This document shows positions 1 through 60,100 of a DNA stretch of 64,000 bases, piece by piece. This stretch comes from Enoplosus armatus (lineage: Eukaryota > Chordata > Actinopteri > Centrarchiformes > Enoplosidae): positions 23,380,001 to 23,444,000 of the forward strand of contig NC_092186.1 in NCBI RefSeq assembly GCF_043641665.1, written 5' to 3'. The translations under genes were made by a program, and so were the position numbers. Position 1 is the first letter of the stretch, and every line of letters begins with the position of its first letter. The notes under the pieces are model-generated. The model was not told the DNA's origin, did not search any database, and saw only the letters and a program-made list of their open reading frames with translations.

Positions 1-1452
1 ATGTTGAAAAAGTTAAAAAGTTTTCCAACTTTTAACAAAAGTACTTTTGTTGCCTGCAACTCAAACTCCTGCGCTTTGCACGCCCCAACGTCCATCCCAA
101 CCACCACGCGGGATACATATATACATGTAACACTTCCCTCACTAGCAAAACCATTTCCAGTGAGCATAATCCAGGCAGCACTTACGTTTCCTTACCAAAC
201 GTAATTCGGAAAATATATTAGTATTGGATGTTGGAAAACGGTATCAATAAAAAAAAGTAACGCCTGCCTACTTACTCCAAAGCACAAGTCTAAACTTTTC
301 CATGCCACTCTGATCCTTTTCCATTTTTGACTGATGGAAATATGACTGGCATTCAGAGTTTGTGTGCAGGTGACACAAAATGATTTCGACGACCAGTTCA
401 GCGATGCGTTTTCTGCAGCAGGAAAACCTTACAAATAAAAACACGACGTGTGGGTCAGCTGAAAGAATGGGATTAGTTAACCGTGGGTCAGCAGAAACAC
501 TTAAGGTGCCACATGCTCCAGCCAAAACTGCTTCAAAGTAGCACGAAGCAACATTTCAAAAATGTTTCTGTGATGATGAAGTAACTGTGGGAAAAAAAGA
601 CATATCTGCTGGAGTGGGTTACCTATGTCCAACAATTTCAAAGTCTACATAAAGCAATTTGTTTTTGAACTGAAATGAACTAAAACCAATGGAAACATTA
701 TCTAAACACTATTAATACGCTTTTGAAAATACCCTGAGTAATGCGCCATTTGTAGTTATTTTGTATTAAAAAAAGAAAAGAAAAGGATATTACGTATTTT
801 AACAGCTAAGGAGGGAGCGCAGCTCAGGACTCAGGTTCACTGAAGTTAAAATACATTTGGCCTCACCGTCATTGCCATCATTTGCATCTCTGCGGGGACT
901 GGTACTGCCTGCAGCATCAAACCTGCTCACCAGGAGCCTTTTACTCTTTATTAATAATGGATGGAACAATGAAAGGAACCTTGGGGCAGGGCTTTGCCGA
1001 TTGCATGGAGGCGCTGTCAAACAGTCGAACCTCTGCTGACAGGAGGCTGGTGCCGCTGTTAGAAAGACTGCCTGGCGCCCGGAAAGGCCCAGCTTTGATT
1101 CCTACAGCGGCGAGGGCGTCCGTCAACAGGCCTGTCAGCTCAGTCATCGGGAGCCAGCGTCGATTAGAGTGTCAGCTCAGTGCCTAAAATGTAAATGCGA
1201 GTGAGAAGTCTGACTGAGACATGCATGCGGCGGCTAAATAAATATTCTACGGCGCGGCTGATCCTCGGGCTCATGTGTGAAGCCCTCTGCACTGCAGCTG
1301 AGGCACTTTTCCTCTGCTCTCCTTCAGAACTGTGGTCCCTTCGTGTCTGCACGTGTTCCCCAGTGTTTCTTTTTCTTCCCCAAAATCGTTATTTTCCAGC
1401 TTTTTTTTTTATATATCATTTTTTTAAGCTAGTGCTCATTCCATGTTACAGT

Positions 1453-1474
1453 AAAGAGAGAGAGAGAGAGAGAG
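1453..1474 (+). repeat. (AG)n microsatellite
   Basis: An uninterrupted AG dinucleotide run of about 11 units in the 5' intron. Confidence 0.9.
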
Positions 1475-1974
1475 CACTAGACTGCAGAATGACTGATCAC
1501 CACCAAGCAAACTACTGTATGTCAGAATGACAGGAAGCCATGCAGCCGCCCTGCGTTGATTGAGCAACATGAGATACGATTCAGAGGCAGTCAAGCATCC
1601 CCTCTCTCCTTTATGGGAGACAGTGCACCCGTCTTGTTACAGTAGCAGCCCGGAGAGCAGCTTTTGATTCAGGTCTGACAGCATACGATTTTCTCACAGT
1701 GAAGGATACAAACTCTCTGAAGCCTGGGAGTCATCACTTAAAAGAGAGGGCAGGGTATGACTTCTTGCGGCTTAAAAACTTGTTGATTTGACACTCAGCA
1801 TGAAAGGTGATAAGCCCAGATCAGCTCTCGGGAGTGTTTTTAGAGCCCCATATATTAGTCAGGCCGGCTTAGGGTGTCGGTTAAGGAGGAGATTTGACTG
1901 CAAAAACAGCTGTATCAGTCACAGCTTCCCGCTGACTCCTCAGCCTCGGTGCTCTGTCTGTCTCCCGTTGCTCT

Positions 1975-2890
1975 CAGGTGCTGGAAAAATAAATGAGTAC
2001 ATTCACTTAAGTACTGTACTGAAGCACAATTTTGAGGCATTTGTACTGAGTAACTCTGAGTAATTCCACTCTAATCCACTACATTTCAAAGACAAATATT
2101 ATATGTCTATTATAAAGATTTTACATATAAAACATATGTTAGTTTATGTACAATGCATTGAAAATAAAAACCTTTGTATTGAATGTATGAGCATCTGTAA
2201 CAGGTGTGTGAACAGATAAGAAACGTATTTAACGTGACGCGGCTGAATCGAGTATTTAATTATTTATTTATTGCTTATCACATCCATTAACTTTGTACTT
2301 ATAATCATACTTATAACGACGTGTTTACCATCCATAAAAGCGGAGCAACCTCCGTCAGTCGCTGAAAGCCTCAGAGGAAATCCAGTAAGTGGGTCTATTC
2401 ACGCGTACATGTGTATAAAAAGTCAGTGTGTTCATAGAACTTATTGTATTTTTTTTTATTATTTTTTTACCAAATACAATAAAAAACACTTAAATACATC
2501 TTTGTGTCTGCTTACGACTACATTATAGTGTGTTTACATGCTGCTTATAAATGCTAAATGCAGGGGGATTCAAATAAAGTCTTACCCCTCAAGCACATTC
2601 ATGGTGATAATACTCCTACTACTGCATTGGTGAAATGGGAGAAAAGATTCTGCTGACGTCAACACTTCAGTAACAGCCCAAGTGGTGCCAGTGACAATTC
2701 CCATATCAAGTGAATGCAGCACGAAGTGTCCTTGTGTGATCCCAGCAACAGTAACTCTGTGTTGGAACTAACTTGGACAGTGAGACCCATTAGTGTTTGA
2801 ATGCAGTTTTATCTTGCCATGGAGTATTTTAACACTGTTATATCGGTACTTTTACTTCAGTAAAGGACCTGAGTACTTCTCCCACCACTG
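1975..2890. mobile_element. Non-autonomous hAT-like DNA transposon, degenerate
   Basis: The left end starts CAGGTGCTGG and continues with repeated AAGTACT/GTACTG motifs. The right end reads CTTCAGTAAAGGACCTGAG and finishes TCTCCCACCACTG, the inverted counterpart of the CAGTGGTGG terminus that I recognise from abundant fish hAT elements. No transposase is encoded. An 8-base target duplication is not clear: the flanks gttgctct and ttctctga are similar but not identical. A second copy ends near 61727. Confidence 0.6.
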
Positions 2891-2910
2891 TTCTCTGATT
2901 CTTTCTCACG

Positions 2911-2984
2911 CCCTCCCTCCTCCTCCTCCTCGTCCTCCTCCTCGTCCTCCTCCTCGTCTCGTTCTCGACCCTCCCCTCTCTCCT
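2911..2984 (+). repeat. (CTC/CCT)n pyrimidine tract
   Basis: Imperfect CCTCCTCGT repeats lying directly after the hAT-like right end. Reads as proline/arginine-rich nonsense in the frames; not coding. Confidence 0.85.
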
Positions 2985-3209
2985 TGACTGAGGTCTTGTC
3001 AGAGGCTGCTCATATTTCAAAACATGCTCGGGCAAGTAAATGAGATGCCACTCTCCTCAGCCTCCTCAGCAGGAAACAGAGCCGTTTGTGGAGCTTAACG
3101 CTCCGCTGCCCAGCCGGCTCAGCCCTTCAAAGCACTGAAGACGGCACTGACATCACAATTATGCAGCGCCAGGGAAGCAAATTTCACTCACAGAGCCGCA
3201 TCAGCACAA

Positions 3210-3252
3210 ACACACACACACACACACACACACTCACACACACACACACACC
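3210..3252 (+). repeat. (CA)n microsatellite
   Basis: CA dinucleotide run of about 21 units, broken once by CTCA near 3233. Confidence 0.9.
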
Positions 3253-3890
3253 CTCAAGCAGGGCGGACGGACACAAGCAAACCACAAATGCAGCTTGTTT
3301 TTGTTAATGCATGTCTTGCCCTGTGTGTGCTATTTGCCCGTCAACCAGAGAATCCCACTGGGTTCCCTCAGGCAGCTGATTGGGAAAATGGAGGCCATTA
3401 GTCTTTTTAAAAGAGGCTTGGTACGGAGACAGAATAGGTCCCAGAGTTATTGATCACCGGGCAGAGAGAGTAGAGGGATGCTATCAGCAGTTAGGATCAA
3501 TGGCCTCCAAGTTTGAAAATGCCGAAAGACTGTCTGTGGATCAGGGAGGTTAGGGAGAGTTATTCTCCACACTCCCAAGAGTATAATTTCAACGAGAACT
3601 AGTGCATCTCTTTCTTTTGAAGAGCCTTTCACTAGAAACATGGTTCTATCTACATATTATAGCTTTTGTCAATAGAGGATTGTGGCTTTTAGCCTCTCGG
3701 ATGGCCGAAAAAGGATACACCCCCCGAGTAAACACCTTGATTATGAGCATCAAAGTACAAAAGATAAAGCTCCCCTGTTCCTTTCTAAGGTACCTTGAGT
3801 TACTACAAATGCTTTGCCGTCAGATCTTCACTGCTGCAGCAACCAGTAAAACAAGGCTGGCTGGCTGTAAAAAAAAATGAGGCAAACTAA

Positions 3891-51439
<47,549 letters not shown>

Positions 51440-51678
51440 CAGGAGCCCTGACCTCCCACTGACCTGACAGGACGGAGCCGGATGATTTACCAAGAGCTCA
51501 GTGCTTTACCAGGCACACAGAGCCCCTGGTACCAGTGGATCAACGAGATGTGAAGTCAAAAACTGAACAATTTCTTTCTTTCTTTGCTTTCTGCTGTCAC
51601 TTTGAGAATGTAAATATTTAAATATTTGTGTGCTTATAACAATATTTCTCTGCCATATTGAAACGTTTGAAATAATTT

Positions 51679-51684
51679 ATTAAA
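51679..51684 (+). promoter_or_regulatory. Possible proximal polyadenylation signal ATTAAA
   Basis: ATTAAA about 240 bases downstream of the stop codon, with a second copy at 51766-51771. This is the commonest variant hexamer. Whether either is used cannot be told from sequence. Confidence 0.3.
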
Positions 51685-52071
51685 AGGAAACATGCAGAAT
51701 AGACGTAACGATCAAAACACAACTTTGTTCCAGTTAAAGTAGACTTTTGGACTTTGTGTTCATTTATTAAAAGCACTTTTTCTACGAGGACGATGAACCT
51801 TCTGTGAAATTTGAGATGTCAGAGCCATACAGTATGTGTCAAAACATGGGAGGAGGACGGATTCAACTGACTGGCGGGTTGACGTGTGTGTTTCACATCT
51901 ACACATAAGAGTTCAGCCAAAGCACAGAATCAACTGTTATACCTTTCAACACCTGCTGTATATATAAAAACACAAAATTTAGGAAAAAACGTAACTTCCC
52001 CACTTTGTGTTTGAGTTAGTCAGAAAGCTTTAATGTTACTCGCTGTGCTTTTCCTTTATATCATGAGAAAA

Positions 52072-52081
52072 AATAAATAAA
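52072..52081 (+). promoter_or_regulatory. Overlapping canonical polyadenylation signals (AATAAATAAA)
   Basis: Two overlapping AATAAA hexamers about 630 bases after the stop codon, followed by a T-rich stretch (ttttcttttactttc near 52104-52118) that can serve as the downstream element. This is the first perfect AATAAA after the stop codon and is proposed as the main 3' end of the gene. Confidence 0.65.
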
Positions 52082-52100
52082 TGCTTTACAATGAGGCTGA

Positions 52101-54170
52101 GATTTTTCTTTTACTTTCACTACCTGCCTGTATCACCTGCAGTGAGCAGCCGACACCAAAAACTCTGTCAGCGGTGAAGCTTTGAGCAGCACAGGCTATA
52201 AAACACAGACTGACTGTCACTTATTTCGCGCTGCAGACATTTAATGTGTTTCTGCTGTAGCACTAGTCTGTGTTTGCCTGACAGGTAGGCTATTAGATAA
52301 TCGGAAGGGGAAATAGAACTGAGAAGCTGACTCTGAGACATAAATGATGCAATGACAACCAGCCATCCAAATATCAATATTGGTATATTTATACTTCACC
52401 GTCACTGCAATACTTTGGATTGTGGGTGGGATTTTAAAGCAGGAGAAAAAGAGGTTATTTCTCTCACACAACTGTCCAAGTCTCAAAGATGCTGGTTTAT
52501 GCTTAAATGAATAATGTGCAACATTCTCATATAAACAAATGAGTCTTCCGATACTCTTTAGCACCATAATCCCACACTATAATGACATAGGGTTCACAAA
52601 AGCATTTACATTTCCTCCTCTAATCACCTGCTGTCTGGTAGCTCTTTCTTTGGAAATTCCTGTGATGCAAATAAAGCGATGCATTTCATATTTCCTGGGT
52701 AGTTAATGGGAGCCATGATTGCCGCCGTGCATGAACAATGAAAGGAGCACCGCAGAGCGGGGCTAAGAAATCCCTGGGGGACTGACTGATTGACGGGAAA
52801 TGTAGAGCAAAATCACCAGAGCACTGACTGATTACTGAAGGTGTCCATGTAGATGACCACTTTCATAGAGAGGGCAATCAAAAAGTACTGTTCTATTATG
52901 TGCCCGTTCTGCAGCCCCAAGACATTACGTCTCCTTGAAGTGCTAAGACTAAACAGAGTTCTGTATCTGGATATCCTATCCGAAAGAAAAAGACATGTAA
53001 ATGCATTCAAAACACATTGTGAGAGGAACCGGACAGCGTGACCACATTCTTTAGAAAAAAATACCACCCAGGTGGTTGAAAGGTCACCTAACTCTGCCTC
53101 TTCCTGCTGGCTTAAGCTGCACAGAAAAAGCTGGAGGTGGCAGCAGGAGGTGGAAATGAAAAAAGTAATGAATAAAAAATGAATGCCCCCAACTTAATTT
53201 TAAAATCATTACTCGCCACACTTTAAGTTCAGTGGGAAATTTATAAAAACCTGCTTCACTGAATTGGAGTTCCAGTGTTTAAATCCACCCTCTAATCTGT
53301 TTACCAGTAAATGTCTGTTAATGCCACGTGCCTGGCACAGAGACGGCGCACAACAGTCACCTTCTTGTTTAAACAGCAGTAGGGAGTATGCGTCACATGT
53401 AAGACAACTTATTCACGAGTATGATTTAAGACACCCCAACTTTGGCTAAATTAAATTAAGAAAAACAGAGCATTTTGGGAAAATGTCCAAAAGAGTACGG
53501 TGTTTACATTTACAAACTATCCTGCGATGATGTGACTAGTATGCGACTCTCCGTGTCCTATTGACAGGATTGAGGCTACGTCAAACAAACCACAAACAGA
53601 TCAAGGTGTTTACACTCCGTGTCACATCTCACTCACAGAATCCCCGTACCAGTGTGCATGTCGTCGTCATCCCTCGAAACCCTCGTCAACAGCCGGGACG
53701 AAGACGTAGGAACAGTTGTATATGTAAACTGGCCTTTTGACGTCCTGAACGTTTAAGGGGTCATGTTCCGTTTCTGGCTGGCTGAGTTACGCAACGTAAC
53801 AATACTGTATTTGTGAATGATCGTAATTTCAGTGATTTTGTTGAAAGACAATCTAGCATTTTCTCCGTTGCAATGGTTTGGCCAACTCCTGCTCCATAAT
53901 AATAAAGCTGCTCTTTCCAAATACTGAGGTGTGTTTGATTTTACGTGAACATTTCTAGAGTGTCTGCATCTTGAAATGCAACAAAATAATGCAGAATATT
54001 TGAAAAAGCTGATTGGTACAAAAATTGGTTGAAATAATATCATCCCACTGGCAAAGTTTACACTTGTTTCTTCAAGAAAAACAACCTTTTAAGACCCAAT
54101 AATATACGGAGGGTATTTTCTTTTTGCAGTGTATATGCAGTATTACATGCAGTATTAACCATTAAAATAA
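52101..54170. other. Intergenic sequence after the gene
   Basis: No exon-like or repeat structure recognised on either strand. Frames are short and without recognisable motifs. Confidence 0.7.
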
Positions 54171-54349
54171 AGCCAAAATGCTTATGCCTACTTTAAGGAC
54201 TACTTGTGGTGCCGCCACCCCAAAGAGCCATCCTACTATTGAACCCCCACGAAACACAAAGACTGGAGCACCTCCTCTCACTCAACCTCTGATTCAACCT
54301 CATCACCTAAGGGAACCGAAAACAGGTCCCTGTTGAGGTGAATCCTTCC

Positions 54350-55122
54350 CCCCTACAGGAGATCATGAGCAAACTATCTTGAGTGTTCCGGTCCAGTCCT
54401 TGCCATCCTCCCTGCGTAACTCACAGGCGGAGGACTCAAACACGCTAATGGGGACACTTCAGTCCACCCCACACCGAAAATAGCAGGCAGCTCAATACAG
54501 CAATGTGGCGTTACCTTGCAGTAATTCAATTTCCGTCCTTTCCTCTCCAGAGAATTCAACCGTGGGTAATCAGGCGCAGGCAGCTCAGGCTTCTCGCAAA
54601 ACCTCCTATTCAGGTCAAAACAACACCACAACACATAGCCGGTTGGACATAAAATGATGATTGGTAATTCTCCTGAGGGCCAACACTCTGCTGATGTTTC
54701 CCAGTCTGAGTCCTCCACCAACACCTCTCAGTATGTGTTGTGGAGCCCACAGTTCAAGGAAGGTTTAAATGTGGGAGTTACAGGCTAATAAACCAATAGT
54801 AGTGGACTCTAATCGAGCACGCATACCACCGTTTAGGGACCCTGAGGTTCACGTAGAATTTGCAAATCCCCACTCTTCCGACATAACAAGCCCTTTAATT
54901 TCTTTTAAGCTTGACCATGTCCAGAGGCATGTCCTGGAAAAGGGCCACCATCCCAGGTGGAGCTCTGGAGGGACCACGGATCACGACTACCAGCAGCTCA
55001 CAAGCAACATGAGCCTGGAGTACAATGGGCTAGGATCACACTTTTATTCCCCAAGGCCTATCTTTTATAATAGATTTTTTATAAGAATGTTTTTTTTTTT
55101 GGAGGAGGATTATTCTAACTAA
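54350..55122 (+). mobile_element. Possible degenerate LINE ORF1 remnant
   Basis: A + frame from 54769 reads WELQANKPIVVDSNRARIPP, then FRDPEVHVEFANPHSSDI. A W-L-x-x-x-K-xxxxx-DSN-xx-RIP arrangement resembles the (G)DSN-containing esterase-like segment in ORF1 of CR1/Tx1-type fish LINEs. Preceding sequence (54600-54760) has the S/T/Q-rich linker style of such proteins but is interrupted by stops. Family assignment is from memory and tentative. Confidence 0.35.
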
Positions 55123-55559
55123 ACACTAAACCTAATTAACCTTAAATCTTAGTCTTAACAGCTCTTGAAAATGTGAGGATGGGCCTATTTCCCCCCCAAA
55201 TCCACTCACTCTCAAGATCTTAAACTTAATTTTTGTCCTCACAAAAGAGAGTACAAGACACACATTCACTTCAACAGTTGTGTATGTGTCTGACGTTTGT
55301 CCAGTGGAAATACTGAACATAGATGTACATGTATTATTATTATAACGCGGGACCTGTAATAGCTACTTGCTGTCACTGTGGGTCCAGTTGTTGGAAGCAG
55401 CTCGGATGGTTCAAACATCTGACTGAGAAGTCTGCTGTGGTAATAAATCCCCCCCCCCGGAAACGAGATGATATGAGACGTGCAAACCCCCCTTTTAACT
55501 GGCCAAACAGCTACTGAACTCCTCCCTCTCTATCTCTCTGGGTGTTTATCTTTCTTCTC

Positions 55560-55865
55560 AGTCGTTGATCAGATTTTCATCCGTACAAGGTCGGGACTTT
55601 GAAGAAGGCCCAGTCGATCCTGGCTGATCCTAAACCCCACCCCCCTGTCCAAGGAGGTCAAGTTGCTTCCGCCTGGTCGCAGATTAAATTTGCCAAGATG
55701 CGGGACCAACAGACTGCCACTGGCCTTTTAAATAACTCAGTGTGATTTTTATATTGTATGCATTGTTTATTGTTTGTCTCATGGTTACGGGGTTACTGCT
55801 GGCTGCACAACAAATTACCCCACAGGGATAATAAAGATACTTGAACTTGAACTTGAACTTGAAGT
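55560..55865 (+). mobile_element. LINE 3' end with (ACTTGA)n tail
   Basis: The coding trace is LSKEVKLLPPGRRLNLPRCG followed by TNRLP, matching the LLPSGRRYR...RTNR motif found near the C-terminus of reverse-transcriptase proteins of fish LINEs. It is followed by a 3' UTR ending ggataataaagata and a tandem ACTTGA tail (55839-55863). Such short tandem tails are typical of LINE 3' ends. 5'-truncated and inactive. Confidence 0.6.
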
Positions 55866-56984
55866 GATGTGCAGCTTTTTATCTGCATTACTCTGCTGGT
55901 GAAACCATTATGACTGATGGGACTGCCCTTGATATTAATGCGGAATGTCATTACCATTCAAATTCATCTTTGTGTACCTATATTGTCATCTCATGACACT
56001 TCACATATAGAGCATAATATTATAACATTATTATAACATTATTACAGAGACCCAACAGTTCCCAATCAGAATGTTAACAATATATACAACTACTGAAAAT
56101 AAGTTAGTGTTAAGTTTAACCTGCCTTTGTGTTGTGTTTACCCATAATCGGCGCTGATGGCCTTAAAGTAAACTTTCATGGATTTGCGTGCAAATTCAAA
56201 TCTTGTTGTGAAGAAAAAAAGGATCATTACTGTAGCAGAAAATGCGGTGGAAAAACTGTTTTGAGGCAGCTGCGGTCTTTTGTTTCCCTGTTAAATGAAG
56301 CTGAAACACAGCAACACTCTCCCTCTCCGGAGCAAATTAAATTAGCATAAATTTACATCACAGATTGCTGTTACTCCTAAACTTTTCAGGGGAGGGTTTT
56401 CTATGCACTACATGACGTTACTGATGGGTATTAATATGCTTCTGTCTGCAGAGGGGAGATAAAGACGGTTGACTAAGCGACTAAAACTGAAACATCCATG
56501 AGATGGAAATGTCAAAGTAATTTTTTATGACTACGAAATTGGAGGTTAAATGCCAATTCAGAAACACCCCTGACACTGGAAATGAATGCGGATTTAGTGT
56601 TGTAGTTAGTGACGCTGTAAAACATCAAGCAGATTGTTTCAAGTAGTAACACCTTTATTTTACTAGGCGTTCCCCTCCACAGAAATAAATATGTATCTTA
56701 TCCAAGCCTAGGCAAATAATGAGAAATAAAGAATTAAATCACCAATAAAAGTTTGGCACTAGAAGTACTAGACGTGTAGTAAACTCACTTACAATGAACA
56801 GGGCAAAAACCTTGTCTGAAAACTTAAAATGAATGTGCCCCAATCAATGTGAATCGTTCACAGCCCGTGGAAAAACTGCCCGGCAGAAGGAGTAACTCAG
56901 GTCCAGCAAGGGGATAATACAAACTCCCACAACCCACTCTGTAACAAGACTAAAGGTCTACTGCCGTGTCAGCAGCCCTGTGAG
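55866..56984. other. Intergenic sequence
   Basis: No gene or clear repeat recognised. Confidence 0.6.
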
Positions 56985-57130
56985 ACGGCGCTTAGGTTAA
57001 ATGCTAATGTCAGCATGCGAACATGCTCACAATGACAATTCTAACATGCTGGGGTTCAGCAGGTATAATGCTTACCATGTTCGCCATCTTGGTTTAACCT
57101 GTCGGCATGCGAACGTGTGCCAATGAGGCC
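56985..57130 (-). repeat. Dispersed repeat B, copy 4 (-), tail module only
   Basis: gctaatgtcagcatgcgaac, atgctcacaatgacaattct and gttcagcaggtataatgctt, then accatgttcgccatctt, match the reverse complement of the tail of repeat B copy 1 and of copy 2. Confidence 0.6.
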
Positions 57131-60100
57131 AAAACACGAAGAGCGGTCGAGGCCGGTGGGAATGTCGTTGGTTTTGCAGTTTTTCGGGTCATAAACTAAA
57201 GTGTTATTGCTGCAATTGCTTAAGGGGACGCGAACTGATTTGCAATCACTATCGTTGAATTTGTTTTGCAGTATCCAACACCATTTTCCCAACGCTACTT
57301 CTGCTTTTATTGGAAGTGTGTTTAGCTCACTGCATAGCTTTGCATCTAGATATTAGGATGGGGCAATGTGACGACGTAGGCAGTGCAACAACACAGATTT
57401 GTCAGCCACCAGGCATTGTGCTATGGGATTCCTTTCCGTGGCAGTGCTCCCTCCCATATCTCTGCTTGTGTTACGCGTTTGCAGACAATGCTGCAAATCA
57501 GCGTGCCAAGACAAGCAAAAGTGGATTTACAGGGCCTTTTTTTTGTGTGTGTCAAGGTGAAGTAACATGATTTTTCAGGTTTTTATTGCATTGGATTAGC
57601 CGATCAGTCAGCCGAACAATCCGGTCCTGTTTTTATCTAAATATATGGTATGGCTTTGCAATTGAATTTCCAGAAATTTTGCTTTATCACTCTATGAATC
57701 TACATATAACCGTTCAGTTCACAACTCCAGACTCAACACCAGAACTGAATTTGAGCAAAAAAAGGGCAAACCTGCAGCGTCCCAAGAGCGATGTTGCATC
57801 TTTTGGATTTTAATAAAGCAAAGATGCCTGCGGAGACTTTAATAAAGCATATTTTCTTTCTTATTTTTTTTATAGAGCCTCCCCCTTTGAAGAAGACAGA
57901 CTGAAAGTGCAGATGCTGAACAGAGTGACATGACATCTAATTACCGTGTAATGGAACCATGGGGAGCACAGGTCTGGTAGAGCATTGTAGCTGAAATTAG
58001 GAAAGAATTCATTGACTCTTGTGATATAATATTCTCCATATGTCCCACAGGTACTTAAAATCCTATTCAGTGGGTCATTTGAACTCAGGCTATCGTCACA
58101 CTAAATGAAGTGGACATGTTGTGTGTTTCTGGATTCTCCGACGTTCACCCTTCACTCTACACAGTCCCATCATGGTGTAAACAGCATGTGACTGCAGGAG
58201 GAGATGAATGATTTTGATAGATGCACGTCAGAATTATAGAAGTTGCCTACAATTCTTGGTCTTACAATGTGTGACGGAGGTGATGAAATTAACCTGTTGC
58301 ACCAGAGTTGCACTCTATGTATACTTTTATTAGTTTGGTAAACTGTGCAGTAAGATATATGGGAGGGTCAAGGCTAACATGAGGGGGTCAACCTGACTGA
58401 TTATTAACCACTGATGCAACGCATTACGTCTGTGTCCCACACTGCAGTTGTTGGGTTGGATGGTGGGCGTGCAAAGTGCATTTTGGCATGTGTGTGTGTG
58501 GTTTTTAAATTTTTCATTATTAAACCAGACCATGATTTTCTCCTAACCTTAAACAAGTGCTGCCACTGCCTAAACATAAACCATTAAAAATCTTAATAAT
58601 GTTGTCACTAAGAGCGGATATTGCGTTTCAAGATTGGGTATTTGGACAGAAAACAAATTAAAAACATTGCCAACAAACAAAAAGTATCGACATTTTTTTT
58701 GCCCGATACGTTAATTAACAACATTTCCTCGTTAACGTTAATCGAAAACATAATCCGGCATTAGCTTTTCCTTCAAAACGTCTGTTGCAAATTAGTTGTG
58801 CAGAAACGTAATTTCTAGGAGACAGGTTTGTCACGGGAGGATGTCGGGTCGGGTGGTGGTACCGAGTCCAGTATTCAGGCTGCAAGACTGTTGAGTCACG
58901 CCTGCTTTTTCACGGTGGCCAGAGAAACAAAACACACTATCAATATCATCACGTCAAACTGCAACACTAAGGCTCGGGCTCTTCCGCCAGCAGCTGCATC
59001 ACGTTGTGCATTTTTTTTTTTCTTTGTTTGCAGCTCATTTGAGATCAGCATGTTCACAGATGCTGCTGTAGTTGTTGTCATTACTGAGACACAAGTTGAG
59101 GGACGAGTTCACACTTCACAACTGGCACAAAATAGACCTGGCCCCATAAACACAGCAGGGCCGAGGAAAGACCACATCGTGGGGTTAGGGTTGGCACGTT
59201 GGGGGCCTAGAAGGTAGCCCATGTTTAAGAATTTCCTCCGTAGCCTAATGTTTTGTAGCGTGATAGCACACGTACCTTTGTGTGATGGAGACACTGTGAA
59301 GTCTCAGAAGGGCAAGCAACCCGTTGAAAAGGAGCTCAGCCCTCCCCCCCACCCCGCCCGCCCGCCCGCCACCTCCCGTCTGTTAGTCCATTCTCTCGCT
59401 CTGTGGTTAGTATGCACAGGAGCCGCTGTCCCTCGGGACCTCATCAGATGATGCAGAATGCTGTGATCTGATCGCCTGCGAACCAAACGAATCTGCGAGC
59501 TCGTGTTTTATTTGCTCTGGCAGATGCGCCTGCCCCCCCCCTCCCTTTCAGACATGATTTCCAGCCAACCTGGGCCGGGTCGGGCCAATCACACTACACG
59601 ATGGCTGACAGGAGGCGCGCCGTTGAGGCATTTCCTCTACGCCATCCCAGCTCATCTCTGCACGCTGTGGTCTGTTTACATATTTCTGACGCGCAGCGCT
59701 ATGTTGCACGTTCCGACGCTCTGGTTGGTTGTAGGTCTAATCCAATTGCGTCCAGAGGCATTTTGATCTACGCCCGTTGATAAAGCCCTTAGGAAATCGA
59801 AATTGAACGGAGAAGGTCCGGGCTAATTTGCATTTGCGTATTGGTCTGGCGACGCCAGGCCTAGTGATCCGATGATCTCCAGGTATTTTATTTACCCAGT
59901 GGGAGTCAGTCAAGACCCATCAGCAGCTCCCTGGGCAGAGAACAGAAAAAGGCATAAAATCCAGAGGAGAATTCTTGCAGCCTGGCACTACTTTAACAGA
60001 CGTGTAGATAAATTCACTTCGGTTCCCATTTACTTTTTCTAATTGTTGTGCACCGTTGAAAAAGGAAAACTTGATAACAAACATGACATTCTCGTTTTTA

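Larger units (their letters stand above)
51440..52100 (+). other. cntnap5: 3' untranslated region of the cntnap5-like gene
   Basis: AT-rich sequence after the stop, with no further reading frame. ATTAAA-type hexamers at 51679-51684 and 51766-51771 could give short forms. The best end is at the overlapping AATAAA pair at 52072-52081. The exact cleavage point is not visible. Confidence 0.7.

Noticed and set aside
2271..2528. Frame beginning MLITSINFVLIIILITTCLPSI that looks like a signal peptide
   Set aside because: The start is a non-ATG codon in AT-rich sequence within a hAT-like element; the remainder has no family similarity. It does not supply the missing first exon of the adhesion gene.
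57310..57570. 86-codon + frame rich in cysteine (LAHCIALHLD..., LPYLCLCYAF)
   Set aside because: Cysteine spacing does not fit EGF, defensin or other known modules; lies in intergenic repeat-like sequence without a start context.
59503..59766. 87-codon + frame with a hydrophobic centre
   Set aside because: Overlaps a probable old repeat (59680-59870), starts with no context and has no family resemblance.
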